Shown here: positions 15,363 to 24,352 of the stretch, piece by piece
Layout: every line of letters begins with the position of its first letter
Position numbering within the stretch: position 1 is the first letter of the stretch
Origin: Nocardioides salarius
GTDB taxonomy: Bacteria > Actinomycetota > Actinomycetes > Propionibacteriales > Nocardioidaceae
Reading direction: 5' to 3'
Length of the DNA: 64,000 nt
NCBI RefSeq assembly: GCF_016907435.1
Contig: NZ_JAFBBZ010000001.1
Coordinates: forward strand, 372,001 to 436,000
Position numbers and translations under genes: made by a program
The notes under the pieces: generated by a model
Told to the model about the DNA's origin: nothing
The model's input: the letters and a program-made list of their open reading frames with translations, nothing else
Database searches by the model: none

Positions 15363-15553
15363 CGGTAGCGCTCGGGCAGCTCGAGCACGCGCCAGACCGC
15401 GGCCCAGACCCGCTTGGGCTCGATGCCGTCGTCGATGGCCTGGCGGGTGGTCCGGCCGCCGAGCTCGTTGATCACGAACAGCTCGGCCCAGGAGCCCGAC
15501 GACTCCCTGCCCAGCGCCTCGTCGAGCCGTGCCCAGAACTCCGTGTGCCTCAC
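15359..15553 (-). CDS. DUF3046 family protein
   Basis: This 64-residue protein, MRHTEFWARLDEALG...SWAELFVINELGGRTTRQAIDDG (middle omitted), is the actinobacterial DUF3046 family, predicted all-helical and soluble. In mycobacteria and relatives it sits directly beside recA-recX. Here about 8.5 kb of other genes lie between them. The function is unknown. The GTG at 15553 has CACAAT six bases upstream. Confidence 0.88.
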   Translation of the reverse strand: MRHTEFWARLDEALGRESSGSWAELFVINELGGRTTRQAIDDGIEPKRVWAAVWRVLELPERYR

Positions 15554-15559
15554 GTGCCC

Positions 15560-15565
15560 ATTGTG
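15560..15565 (-). promoter_or_regulatory. -10 box of DUF3046-MFS operon (leaderless)
   Basis: CACAAT on the minus strand, six bases before the GTG at 15553. Confidence 0.4.
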
Positions 15566-15571
15566 CGGGGG

Positions 15572-16339
15572 CTAGGTGAGCAGCAGCGAGTCGAGGCGTC
15601 GCCGGGCGACCAGGAGCCCGGCCAGCCCCATCGCCACCAGGTAGACCACCGAGACCGCGGAGTCCCACGTGACCACGCCCGTGGTCAGCTCGCGGCACAG
15701 CACCACGCCCCGGTAGAGCGGCGTGGCCTCCACGACCCAGCGCAGCACCCCGGGGTAGGTGGTGACCGGGAAGAAGGTCGCGGAGAACAGGAACATCGGC
15801 AGCGTCGAGAGGGTGACCAGCTCGAAGTCCTGCCAGGAGCGCATGTACGTCGTCAGCGCCATCGCCACCGCGCCGAAGGCCAGCCCGATGAGCAGCGTGG
15901 CCGGCAGCACCAGCACCGCCCACCACGACGAGACCAGCCCCATCGCCAGCATCACCAGCAGGAAGCCGAGCGAGTAGACACCTCCGCGCAGCAGCGACCA
16001 GGCCAGCTCGCCGCGGGCGATGTCGGTGGTGGTCAGCGGCGTGGCCAGCATCTGGTCGAAGAGCTTGGAGTACTTGAGCTTGAAGAAGAAGTTGAAGGTC
16101 GAGTCGAGCACGGCGCCGTTCATCGCCGACGCCGCGAGCATCCCGGGCGCGACGAACTCGGCGTACGGGATCTCGCGGCCGCCGACCTCGAAGCCGCTGA
16201 TCAGCGCGCCGACGCCGACGCCGATCGAGAAGAGGTAGAAGACGGGCTCGAGGAAGCCGGTGGCGAAGATCCACCAGACCCGGCGGTAGGCCAGGAAGTT
16301 GCGCTGCAGGATCAGCCCGGTGCTCGCGGTCACCACCAT
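15572..16339 (-). CDS. ABC-2 type transporter permease (second)
   Basis: This 255-residue ABC-2 membrane protein (DrrB/NodJ-like) has six predicted helices. The N-terminal amphipathic segment ILQRNFLAYRRVWWIFATGFLEPVFYL and the LPMFLFSATFFPVTTYPGVL block are typical. It lies 25 bases after the other permease gene and pairs with it to form the membrane channel, energised by the ATPase encoded first. Such three-gene sets usually export drugs or lipid-linked molecules. Confidence 0.9.
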   Translation of the reverse strand: MVVTASTGLILQRNFLAYRRVWWIFATGFLEPVFYLFSIGVGVGALISGFEVGGREIPYAEFVAPGMLAASAMNGAVLDSTFNFFFKLKYSKLFDQMLATPLTTTDIARGELAWSLLRGGVYSLGFLLVMLAMGLVSSWWAVLVLPATLLIGLAFGAVAMALTTYMRSWQDFELVTLSTLPMFLFSATFFPVTTYPGVLRWVVEATPLYRGVVLCRELTTGVVTWDSAVSVVYLVAMGLAGLLVARRRLDSLLLT

Positions 16340-16364
16340 GTCGCCGCCTCCCCCACTGGGCCGC

Positions 16365-17207
16365 TCACTGCTGCATCCGTCGGGCCAGGCGGCGCACGGC
16401 CCACCACCAGCCGACCACGACCAGGGCGAGCAGGTAGGCCACGTGCACGGCCACCATCGACCAGTCGGGCACGCCCAGCACGAGCATCCGCGTCAGGTCG
16501 ACGCCGTGCCACAGCGGCGTCGCGCGCGCCAGGGCCTCGAGCGGCGCGTCGAGGTTGGCGACCGGGAAGAAGGCACCGGAGAAGAGGAACATCGGGATCA
16601 TCCCGAGCCGGAAGACCAGCGAGAAGGCCGTCTCGTCGCGCAGCCCGGCCGCGAAGGCGTAGAGCGGCACCGCGAAGGCCATGCCGAGCAGGACCTGCAC
16701 GACGAAGGCGCCCAGCACCCCGGGAGCCGACTCGTAGACGCCGAAGGGCGCCGTCACGGCCAGGAAGACCGCCGCGGTCACCGCGACCCGGAAGGCCACG
16801 AAGCCCAGGTGGGCCAGTGCGATCTCGCGCACCCCGAGCGGGGTGGCGGTCATCGAGAAGTAGGTCTTGTTCCACTTCACCATCGCCATCACCGGGTAGG
16901 TGACCTCGCCGACGACGGTGGTCATCGAGGTCGCCGCGACCAGGCCCGGCACCACGAAGGCGAGGTACGACGTCGCCCCCTCGAGCGTGGCGGGGTCGGC
17001 CTCGACGAAGCCGCCCAGCAGCACCCCCATCGCCAGCACGTAGAGCAGCGGGGTGATGAACGAGGAGACGATGCTGCCGCGCCAGGTGCGGCGGTAGACG
17101 GTGGCCCAGTAGTCGACCAGGCGCAGCGCGCCGCGCAGCGTGCTGGTCGGGGCGCTGCCCGCGGACGGGTTGCTCGCGGACGGGTTGCTGGGTGCGGGGT
17201 TGCTCAT
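16365..17207 (-). CDS. ABC-2 type transporter permease (first)
   Basis: This 280-residue protein starts with a Ser/Asn/Pro-rich cytoplasmic tail that repeats the triplet Ser-Asn-Pro (about residues 2-17), followed by six membrane helices of the ABC-2 family. IPMFLFSGAFFPVANLD parallels the block in the other permease. The ATG at 17207 shares one base with the ATPase stop (TGATG). The tail is encoded by short imperfect DNA repeats at 17157-17200 and may vary between strains. Confidence 0.9.
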   Translation of the reverse strand: MSNPAPSNPSASNPSAGSAPTSTLRGALRLVDYWATVYRRTWRGSIVSSFITPLLYVLAMGVLLGGFVEADPATLEGATSYLAFVVPGLVAATSMTTVVGEVTYPVMAMVKWNKTYFSMTATPLGVREIALAHLGFVAFRVAVTAAVFLAVTAPFGVYESAPGVLGAFVVQVLLGMAFAVPLYAFAAGLRDETAFSLVFRLGMIPMFLFSGAFFPVANLDAPLEALARATPLWHGVDLTRMLVLGVPDWSMVAVHVAYLLALVVVGWWWAVRRLARRMQQ

Positions 17208-18172
17208 CAGTCGACCAGGGTCCGTCCGGTCAGGCGCAGGAAGACGTCCTCGAGGGTGGCGCGGCGCACCAGGGTGGCCACCGGCTCGAGACCGCGCTCG
17301 TGCACCTTGGCCAGCGTCTCCTCGCCGTCGGCGGTGTAGAGCAGCAGCCGGTCGGGCAGCACCTCCACGCGCTCGGCGAGGTCGGCGACCCGTTCGACGT
17401 GCCGGTCGTGGCCCGCGCCCGGCTCGGCGACGCCGAACCGGAGCTCGGCGACCTCGCGCGTCGAGTGCTCGCGGATCAGCTGCAGCGGCGAGCCCTCGGC
17501 GACCACGAGGCCCTTGTCCATCACCACGAGCCGGTCGGTCAGCTGCTCCGCCTCGTCCATGTAGTGCGTGGTCAGCACCAGGGTCACGCCCTGCTGCTTG
17601 AGCCGGAAGAGGCGCTCCCACACCACGTGGCGCGCCTGCGGGTCCAGCCCGGTGGTGGGCTCGTCGAGGAGCAGCAGCTCGGGCGAGTTCACCAGCGACC
17701 GGGCGATCGTCAGGCGCCGCTTCATGCCGCCGGAGAGGTCGTCGACGCGGGCGTCGGCCTTGTCGGTGAGCTGCACGAAGTCCAGCAGCTCGCCGACCCG
17801 CTCGCGCACCTCGCGGCGACCCATCCCGAAGTAGCGGCCGTAGACGTAGAGGTTGTCGCGCACCGACAGCTCGGTGTCGAGGGTGTCCTCCTGCGGGCAG
17901 ACCCCGATCCGGGCCCGGATGGCGGGTCCGTCGACGGCGGGGTCGAGCCCCAGGATGCGCAGCCGCCCGTCGGTGACCGGCGAGACGGCCGCGACCATGC
18001 GCATCGTCGAGGACTTGCCGGCCCCGTTGGGGCCCAGGAAGCCGAAGGCCTCCCCCCGCTGCACCTCGACGTCGATGCCGCGCACCGCCTCGAAGGCGCC
18101 GAAGCTCTTGCGCAGCCCACGGGCCTCGATCATCGGGTGCCCGGGGGCGCTGTGGTCGCTGTGGTCGGGCAC
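17207..18172 (-). CDS. ABC transporter ATP-binding protein (DrrA-like)
   Basis: This 321-residue ATPase has Walker A GPNGAGKSS, Q-loop VCPQED, signature LSGGMKRRL, Walker B LLLLDEPTTGLD, H-loop TTHYMDEAEQL and a C-terminal extension like the DrrA/CcmA type. The GTG at 18172 has TAGAGT six bases upstream, which supports this start; an internal ATG 13 codons later is the alternative. It heads the three-gene exporter operon. Confidence 0.93.
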   Translation of the reverse strand: MPDHSDHSAPGHPMIEARGLRKSFGAFEAVRGIDVEVQRGEAFGFLGPNGAGKSSTMRMVAAVSPVTDGRLRILGLDPAVDGPAIRARIGVCPQEDTLDTELSVRDNLYVYGRYFGMGRREVRERVGELLDFVQLTDKADARVDDLSGGMKRRLTIARSLVNSPELLLLDEPTTGLDPQARHVVWERLFRLKQQGVTLVLTTHYMDEAEQLTDRLVVMDKGLVVAEGSPLQLIREHSTREVAELRFGVAEPGAGHDRHVERVADLAERVEVLPDRLLLYTADGEETLAKVHERGLEPVATLVRRATLEDVFLRLTGRTLVD

Positions 18173-18178
18173 GCGGAC

Positions 18179-18184
18179 ACTCTA
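18179..18184 (-). promoter_or_regulatory. -10 box of ABC exporter operon (leaderless)
   Basis: TAGAGT on the minus strand, six bases before the GTG at 18172. Confidence 0.5.
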
Positions 18185-18231
18185 GGGACTCCTCTTCGGG
18201 GCGCCCGGCAGACACCACGGCGACCAGCGAC

Positions 18232-18237
18232 TAGGTT
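18232..18237 (+). promoter_or_regulatory. -10 box of GNAT gene
   Basis: TAGGTT on the plus strand gives a leader of about 30 bases that contains the ribosome site GAGGAG (about 18260) before the ATG at 18274. Confidence 0.4.
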
Positions 18238-18273
18238 CGCGCGGGTGGTCCGCACACGTGAGGAGACCTCCTG

Positions 18274-18777
18274 ATGGGCATCACCGACGACGCCTCGCGC
18301 CTGGGCGTGCTCCAGGTCGACGGCACGGCGTACGCCGTCACCCGCGCGCGCCGCGGCGACGTGCCGGCGCTCGTGACGCTGCTGGCCGACGACGAGCTGG
18401 GCCGCGGGCGCGAGGGCGGCGACCTGCAGCCCTACCTGCGGGCCTTCGCCCGCATCGACCGCTCGCCCGACAACCTGCTGCTCGCGGTGCGCTCGCCGCA
18501 GGGCGAGGTGGTGGCCACCGCGCACCTGACGATGCTGCCCGGCCTGTCGCGACGAGCGACGCTGCGGCTGCAGGTCGAGGCGGTGCGGGTGGCCTCCTCG
18601 GTGCGCCACCTCGGGCTGGGCACCGAGCTGCTGGAGTGGATCACCGGCTACGCCCGCAGCCACGGTGCCGGGCTGGTGCAGCTGAGCACCGACCGGTCCC
18701 GCCCCGGCGCCCGGCGCCTCTACGAGCGGCTCGGCTACGTGGCCAGCCACGACGGCATGAAGCTGCACCTGACCTGA
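18274..18777 (+). CDS. GNAT-family N-acetyltransferase
   Basis: This 167-residue protein has the acetyl-CoA-binding motif A, VASSVRHLGLGTELLEWI (R/Q-x2-G-x-G/A), followed by LSTDRSRPGARRLYERLGYVASHDGMKL, the motif B region. The substrate is unknown; the closest general type is the single-domain PhnO/RimI-like group. It stands alone, divergent from the ABC exporter and 42 bases before lhr. Confidence 0.9.
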   Translation: MGITDDASRLGVLQVDGTAYAVTRARRGDVPALVTLLADDELGRGREGGDLQPYLRAFARIDRSPDNLLLAVRSPQGEVVATAHLTMLPGLSRRATLRLQVEAVRVASSVRHLGLGTELLEWITGYARSHGAGLVQLSTDRSRPGARRLYERLGYVASHDGMKLHLT

Positions 18778-18790
18778 CGGGTGGGACCCG

Positions 18791-18813
18791 TTGTCGGTGC
18801 CGTGGGCCAGACT
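18791..18813 (+). promoter_or_regulatory. PafBC-type DNA-damage promoter of lhr, leaderless
   Basis: TTGTCGGTG (18791-18799) matches the 5' half of the consensus tTGTCRgtg perfectly. Exactly eight bases follow, then CAGACT (18808-18813) in the TAnnnT position. The GTG start of lhr is six bases further, so the mRNA would begin at the start codon. Confidence 0.65.
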
Positions 18814-18819
18814 TGCCCG

Positions 18820-21800
18820 GTGCCCGACGTCGTCGCCCCCCACGCCGCCCTGGAGCGCTTCAGCGAGCCCACCCGCACCTGGTTCGCGGCCGCGTTCGCG
18901 GTGCCCACGCCCGCCCAGGCAGGTGCGTGGGAGGCCATCGGCGCCGGGCGGCACGCGCTGGTCGTCGCCCCGACGGGCTCGGGCAAGACGCTGAGCGCCT
19001 TCCTCTGGTCGATCGACCGGCTGCTCACCGACCCCCCGCCCAGCGACAAGCAGCAGCGCTGCCGCGTCCTCTACGTCTCGCCGCTCAAGGCGCTGGCCGT
19101 CGACGTCGAGCGCAACCTGCGCGCCCCGCTGACCGGCATCCGCCACACCGCCGCGCGCCTGGGCACCGAGCTGCCCGAGGTGCGGGTGGGGGTCCGCTCG
19201 GGCGACACCAGCGCCGCCGACCGGCGCAAGATGGTCACCGCGCCCCCCGACGTCATGATCACCACGCCCGAGTCGCTGTTCCTGATGCTCACCTCGCAGG
19301 CCCGCGAGGCGCTGCGCGGGGTGCAGACGGTGATCGTCGACGAGGTGCACGCGGTCGCCGGCACCAAGCGCGGGGCCCACCTGGGGGTCTCGCTCGAGCG
19401 GCTCGACGCGCTGCTCGACCGGCCCGCGCAGCGCATCGGCCTGTCCGCCACGGTGCGCCCGGTGGAGGAGGTCGCCCGCTACCTCGGCGGCACCGCCCCG
19501 GTCGAGGTCGTCTCCCCGCCCAGCGAGAAGCAGTGGGACCTGTCGGTGGTGGTGCCGGTCGAGGACATGACCAGCCCCGGCGGGGCCTTCGACGACGCTC
19601 CCGGCGACGACGACGACCCGGGCGGCGGCGCCGAGCGGGTCTCGAGCATCTGGCCGCACGTCGAGGAGCGCGTGGTCGACCTGATCGAGCAGCACAGCTC
19701 GACCATCGTCTTCGCCAACTCCCGCCGGCTCTCCGAGCGGCTGACCGCCCGGCTCAACGAGATCGCCGCCGAGCGTGCCGGGGTCGAGCCCGCGCCGGGC
19801 GACAAGGTCCCGGCCCAGGCGATGGGCCAGTCGGGCGCCACCGAGGGCAGCGCACCGGTGATCGCCAAGTCCCACCACGGCTCGGTCTCCAAGGAGCAGC
19901 GCGCCCTCATCGAGGACGACCTCAAGCGCGGCCGGCTGCCGGCCGTGGTCGCCACCAGCAGCCTCGAGCTCGGCATCGACATGGGCGCGGTCGACCTCGT
20001 CGTGCAGATCGAGTCGCCGCCCAGCGTCGCCAGCGCCCTGCAGCGCGTGGGGCGCGCCGGCCACCAGGTCGGCGAGGTCTCGCGCGGCGTGCTGTTCCCC
20101 AAGCACCGCGGCGACCTGGCCCAGACAGCGGTGGCGGTCGAGCGGATGCGGTCGGGGGCGATCGAGTCGCTGCGGGTGCCCACCAACCCGCTCGACGTGC
20201 TCGCCCAGCAGGTCGTCGCCGCCACCGCGCTCGAGCCGTGGGGCGTCGACGAGCTCTTCGAGCTGTTCAAGCGCTCGGCGTCCTTCGCCGGGCTGCCGCG
20301 ATCGGCGTACGACGGCGTGCTCGACCTGCTCGCCGGGCGCTACCCCAGCGACGAGTTCGCCGAGCTGCGCCCGCGCATCGTGTGGGACCGCGTCACCGGC
20401 GAGCTGACCGGGCGCCCCGGCGCGCAGCGGCTGGCCGTCACCAGCGGCGGCACCATCCCCGACCGCGGCCTCTTCGGCGTCTTCCTCGTCGGGGGCGAAG
20501 GGCCGGGCCGACGGGTCGGCGAGCTCGACGAGGAGATGGTCTACGAGTCCCGCGTCGGCGACGTCTTCGCGCTGGGCGCCACCAGCTGGCGCATCGAGGA
20601 CATCACCCACGACCGGGTGCTGGTGACTCCCGCCCCCGGCGTCCCCGGGCGGCTGCCGTTCTGGAAGGGCGACAGCCTGGGCCGCCCGGCCGAGCTCGGC
20701 GCGGCGGTCGGCGCCTTCACCCGCGAGCTGGGGTCGATGCCGCGCGCCAAGGCCGAGGCCCGGGCGCGGGAGAACGGGCTCGACGAGTACGCCGCGGGCA
20801 ACCTGGTCACCTACTTCCACGAGCAGCTCGAGGCCACCAACCTGCTGCCCACCGACACCACCCTGCTCGTCGAGCGCTTCCGCGACGAGCTCGGCGACTG
20901 GCGCCTGGTGCTGCACTCCCCCTACGGCACGCCCGTGCACGCTCCGTGGGCGCTGGCGATCAACGCGCGCCTGCGCGAGCGCTACGGCGTCGACGGCCAG
21001 GCGGTCGCCTCCGACGACGGCATCGTGATCCGGATCCCCGACACCGACGCCGAGCCGCCCGGGGCCGAGGTCGTGGTCTTCGAGCCCGACGAGATCGACG
21101 ACCTGGTCACCCAGGAGGTCGGTGGGTCCGCGCTGTTCGCCTCCCGCTTCCGCGAGTGCGCGGCCCGCGCGCTGCTGCTGCCGCGCCGCGACCCGGGGCG
21201 CCGCTCCCCGCTGTGGCAGCAGCGGCAGCGCTCGGCCGCGCTGCTCGAGGTCGCCTCGCGCTACCCCTCCTTCCCGATCGTGCTCGAGGCGGTGCGCGAG
21301 GTCCTGCAGGACGTCTACGACCTGCCCAGCCTGATCGGGCTGATGCGCCGCGTCGACCGGCGCGAGGTGCAGGTCGCCGACGTCACCACCCACGCGCCCT
21401 CGCCCTTCGCGCGCAGCCTGCTGTTCGGCTACGTCGCCCAGTTCGTCTACGAGGGCGACTCCCCCATCGCCGAGCGCCGCGCCGCCGCGCTCTCCCTCGA
21501 CCAGGGCCTGCTGGCCGAGCTGCTGGGGCGCGCCGAGCTGCGCGAGCTGCTCGACCCCGCGGTGCTCGAGGAGGTCGAGGCCGAGCTCCAGCGCCTCGCC
21601 GAGGACCGCCGGGCTCGCGGCTCCGAGGGCCTGGCCGACCTGCTGCGGCTGCTCGGGCCGCTCTCGCGCGAGGAGGTCGTGGCCCGCTCGGTGCCCGACG
21701 CCGAGGTCGACGCCTGGGCCGCCGAGCTGGTGGCCGCCCGCCGCGTCGTCGAGGTGCGGATGGGCGGCACCGAGCGCTGGTGCGCCATCGAGGACGTCGG

Positions 21801-23520
21801 CCGCCTGCGCGACGGCCTGGGCGTGCCGGTGCCGCCGGGCACCCCCGACGCCTTCACCGACCCCGTCGACGATCCGATCGGCGACCTGGTCTCGCGCCAC
21901 GCCCGCACCCACGGGCCGTTCACGGTCGACGACGTGGCCACCCGCCTGGGGCTGGGCACGGCGGTGGTCCGCCAGACCCTGCAGCGCCTGGCCTCCCAGG
22001 GCCGGGTGCTCGACGGCGAGTTCCGCCCGTCGGGCTCGGGCACCGAGTGGTGCGACGCCGAGGTGCTGCGCAAGCTGCGCCGCCGCTCGCTGGCCCGCCT
22101 GCGCAAGGAGGTCGAGCCGGTCGAGCCCGACGCCCTGGGCCGCTTCCTGGGCGCCTGGCAGCACGTGTGGGCGGCGGCGCCCTCCCCCGGTGGTCGGCCC
22201 GGTGGTCGGCCCGGTGGTCGGGCCGGCGGTCGCGGCGGCCTGCGCGGCGTCGACGGCGTGCTGTCCGCGGTCGACCAGCTGGCCGGCTGCCCGGTGCCGG
22301 CCTCGGCGCTCGAGCCGCTGGTGCTGGCCGCGCGCGTGCGCGACTACGAGACGTCGTACCTCGACGAGCTGACGGCCTCGGGCGAGGTGGTGTGGTCCGG
22401 GCACGGCACCCTGCCGGGCTCCGACGGCTGGGTCTCGCTGCACCTGGCCGACTCCGCCGAGCTGACCCTGCCCGAGCCGCAGGTGCCCGAGCACTCCGAG
22501 GCCGGGCAGGCGGTCCTCGACGCCCTCGCCGGCGGCGGTGCCTACTTCTTCCGCCAGCTCGCCGACGCCGTGCGCGCCGCCGGGGTCGAGGCCACCGACC
22601 AGGCCCTCTCGACGGCGCTGTGGGAGCTGGTGTGGGCCGGGCGGGTCAGCAACGACACGCTGACCCCGCTGCGTGCGCTGACCCGCACCGGCACCGCCAG
22701 CCACCGCACGCGGCGCCCACCGCCGCGGACCCGGATGGGCTCGCCGCGGATGGGCTCGACCACCGGCGCCGGCGCCCGGCTGACCCCGGCGCGGGGCGGC
22801 CCCCCGGAGACGGCGGGACGCTGGGCGGTGCTGCCGGGCACCGACCCCGACCCGACCCGGCGCGCCAAGGCCGTGGCCGAGCGGCTGCTCGACCGGCACG
22901 GAGTGGTGACCCGCGGCGCGGTGGTCAGCGAGCGGGTGCCGGGCGGCTTCGCGGCCGTCTACAAGGTGCTCTCGGCCTTCGAGGACACCGGTCGCTGCCG
23001 TCGGGGGTACTTCGTCGACGGGCTGGGCGCCGCCCAGTTCGGCACCGCCGGCGCGGTCGACCGGTTGCGCACCTTCGCCGACGGGGCCGTCGGCGGCGAG
23101 CCCGGACCCGGCGACCCGAGCGAGCGCGAGCCGCTGGCCATCGCGCTGGCCGCCACCGACCCGGCCAACCCCTACGGCGCCGCGCTCGCCTGGCCGGCGC
23201 GCGACGACGCCGAGAGCGGGCACCGGCCCGGCCGCAAGGCGGGGGCGATGGTCGTGCTCGTCGACGGGCGGCTGGTGCTCTACGTCGAGCGTGGCGGCCG
23301 CACCCTGCTGACCTGGAGCGACGAGCCCGACCTGCTGCACCCCGCGGCGGCCGCCCTGGCCGAGGCCGTCGGGCGCGGGGCGCTGGGGCGGCTCACGGTC
23401 GAGAAGGCCGACGGCGAGCAGCTGCTGGGCCGGGGCGACACCCCGCTGCGCGAGGCGCTGACCGCGGCCGGCTTCGTCTCCACCCCGCGGGGCCTGCGGC
23501 TGAGGACCGGCCGTGCCTGA
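18820..23520 (+). CDS. lhr: Lhr-family ATP-dependent DNA helicase
   Basis: This 1566-residue SF2 helicase moves 3'-5' on DNA. The N-terminal Lhr core has Walker A APTGSGKT (about 49-56), DEVH box (about 174-177), SATVRP (motif III), IVFANSRRLSER (motif IV) and HQVGRAGH-like motif VI (LQRVGRAGHQVG). A WH and Lhr-specific domain and the long C-terminal domain follow. A Gly/Arg linker (PGGR repeats) lies at about residues 1123-1140. I chose the GTG at 18820, because the GTG at 18781 lies upstream of the promoter. In mycobacteria Lhr is DNA-damage-induced. The nei2 start overlaps the lhr stop by eight bases. Confidence 0.95.
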   Translation: MPDVVAPHAALERFSEPTRTWFAAAFAVPTPAQAGAWEAIGAGRHALVVAPTGSGKTLSAFLWSIDRLLTDPPPSDKQQRCRVLYVSPLKALAVDVERNLRAPLTGIRHTAARLGTELPEVRVGVRSGDTSAADRRKMVTAPPDVMITTPESLFLMLTSQAREALRGVQTVIVDEVHAVAGTKRGAHLGVSLERLDALLDRPAQRIGLSATVRPVEEVARYLGGTAPVEVVSPPSEKQWDLSVVVPVEDMTSPGGAFDDAPGDDDDPGGGAERVSSIWPHVEERVVDLIEQHSSTIVFANSRRLSERLTARLNEIAAERAGVEPAPGDKVPAQAMGQSGATEGSAPVIAKSHHGSVSKEQRALIEDDLKRGRLPAVVATSSLELGIDMGAVDLVVQIESPPSVASALQRVGRAGHQVGEVSRGVLFPKHRGDLAQTAVAVERMRSGAIESLRVPTNPLDVLAQQVVAATALEPWGVDELFELFKRSASFAGLPRSAYDGVLDLLAGRYPSDEFAELRPRIVWDRVTGELTGRPGAQRLAVTSGGTIPDRGLFGVFLVGGEGPGRRVGELDEEMVYESRVGDVFALGATSWRIEDITHDRVLVTPAPGVPGRLPFWKGDSLGRPAELGAAVGAFTRELGSMPRAKAEARARENGLDEYAAGNLVTYFHEQLEATNLLPTDTTLLVERFRDELGDWRLVLHSPYGTPVHAPWALAINARLRERYGVDGQAVASDDGIVIRIPDTDAEPPGAEVVVFEPDEIDDLVTQEVGGSALFASRFRECAARALLLPRRDPGRRSPLWQQRQRSAALLEVASRYPSFPIVLEAVREVLQDVYDLPSLIGLMRRVDRREVQVADVTTHAPSPFARSLLFGYVAQFVYEGDSPIAERRAAALSLDQGLLAELLGRAELRELLDPAVLEEVEAELQRLAEDRRARGSEGLADLLRLLGPLSREEVVARSVPDAEVDAWAAELVAARRVVEVRMGGTERWCAIEDVGRLRDGLGVPVPPGTPDAFTDPVDDPIGDLVSRHARTHGPFTVDDVATRLGLGTAVVRQTLQRLASQGRVLDGEFRPSGSGTEWCDAEVLRKLRRRSLARLRKEVEPVEPDALGRFLGAWQHVWAAAPSPGGRPGGRPGGRAGGRGGLRGVDGVLSAVDQLAGCPVPASALEPLVLAARVRDYETSYLDELTASGEVVWSGHGTLPGSDGWVSLHLADSAELTLPEPQVPEHSEAGQAVLDALAGGGAYFFRQLADAVRAAGVEATDQALSTALWELVWAGRVSNDTLTPLRALTRTGTASHRTRRPPPRTRMGSPRMGSTTGAGARLTPARGGPPETAGRWAVLPGTDPDPTRRAKAVAERLLDRHGVVTRGAVVSERVPGGFAAVYKVLSAFEDTGRCRRGYFVDGLGAAQFGTAGAVDRLRTFADGAVGGEPGPGDPSEREPLAIALAATDPANPYGAALAWPARDDAESGHRPGRKAGAMVVLVDGRLVLYVERGGRTLLTWSDEPDLLHPAAAALAEAVGRGALGRLTVEKADGEQLLGRGDTPLREALTAAGFVSTPRGLRLRTGRA
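22189..22230 (+). repeat. 12-base tandem repeat inside lhr
   Basis: CCCGGTGGTCGG recurs three to four times in frame and encodes repeated Pro-Gly-Gly-Arg in the linker between the helicase core and C-terminal domain. The copy number could vary by slippage without breaking the frame. Confidence 0.7.
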
Positions 23521-24352
23521 GGGCGACACCGTCTACCGCGCCGCCCGGCTGCTCGACCGGGCGCTGGCCGACCACGTGCTCACCGTCGCCGACCTGCGGG
23601 TGCCGCAGCACGCGACGGCCGACCTCGTGGGCTCGCGGGTCGAGGGCACCGTCTCGCGCGGCAAGCACCTGCTCACCCGGCTGCACCCGCCCGACGGCCC
23701 GCCGCTGACCCTGCACACCCACCTCAAGATGGAGGGTGCGTGGCGGGTGCTGGCGCCGGGGCGCCGCTGGTCGCGACCGGCCTACCAGGCCCGCGTGGTC
23801 CTCGGGGACGGCACGGTCACGGCGGTCGGCTTCTCCCTCGGTGTCGTCGAGCTGCTGCCCACCGCCGACGAGGACCAGGTCGTCGGCCACCTCGGCCCCG
23901 ACCTGCTCGGCCCCGACTGGGACGAGGACGAGGCGCTGCGCCGGCTGCGCGAGGAGCCCGACCGCGAGGTGGGCGACGCGCTGCGCGACCAGACCCGCCT
24001 CGCCGGGCTCGGCAACATGTACGTCGCCGAGCTCTGCTTCGTCTCCGGCCTGCACCCGAGGCTGCCGGTCGGTGAGGTGCCCGACCTCGCGCGGGCGGTG
24101 CGCCGCGGGCGCCAGATGCTGCAGCTCAACAAGGAGCGGGCCGTGCAGTCGACCACCGGCGACCTGCGCGAGCGCCAGCGCACGTGGGTCTACCGCCGCG
24201 AGCGCTCGCCCTGCCGGCGGTGCGCGACGGCTGTCCGGGTGGACCGGCAGGGCCCACCCGGACGCGAACGGGCGATCTACTGGTGCCCGCGCTGCCAGCC
24301 GGAGCCCCTCACACCCCCGCGTCCCGCGCCCGACGCGCCGGGGGCGCGCTGA
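23513..24352 (+). CDS. nei2: Endonuclease VIII-like DNA glycosylase (Fpg/Nei family)
   Basis: This 279-residue bifunctional glycosylase/AP lyase acts on oxidised bases. After Met removal the N-terminal PEGDTVYRAA gives the catalytic proline and glutamate. HLKMEGAWRV carries the conserved lysine loop. The H2TH region is RDQTRLAGLGNMYVAELCF. The C-terminal zinc finger is C-x2-C (CRRC) plus C-x2-C (CPRC). The GTG at 23513 overlaps the lhr stop by eight bases, so the pair is coupled as in mycobacteria. The last 44 bases overlap the 3' end of the convergent protease gene. Confidence 0.94.
   Translation: MPEGDTVYRAARLLDRALADHVLTVADLRVPQHATADLVGSRVEGTVSRGKHLLTRLHPPDGPPLTLHTHLKMEGAWRVLAPGRRWSRPAYQARVVLGDGTVTAVGFSLGVVELLPTADEDQVVGHLGPDLLGPDWDEDEALRRLREEPDREVGDALRDQTRLAGLGNMYVAELCFVSGLHPRLPVGEVPDLARAVRRGRQMLQLNKERAVQSTTGDLRERQRTWVYRRERSPCRRCATAVRVDRQGPPGRERAIYWCPRCQPEPLTPPRPAPDAPGAR

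Noticed and set aside
18130..23529. A very long open frame antisense to lhr (and similar ones at 23736-28607, 32955-35939 and 52374-54059)
   Set aside because: They lie opposite genes with clear catalytic motifs, have low-complexity Arg/Gly/Ala or Val/Gly/His composition, and show no domain. They are a by-product of high GC at third positions.
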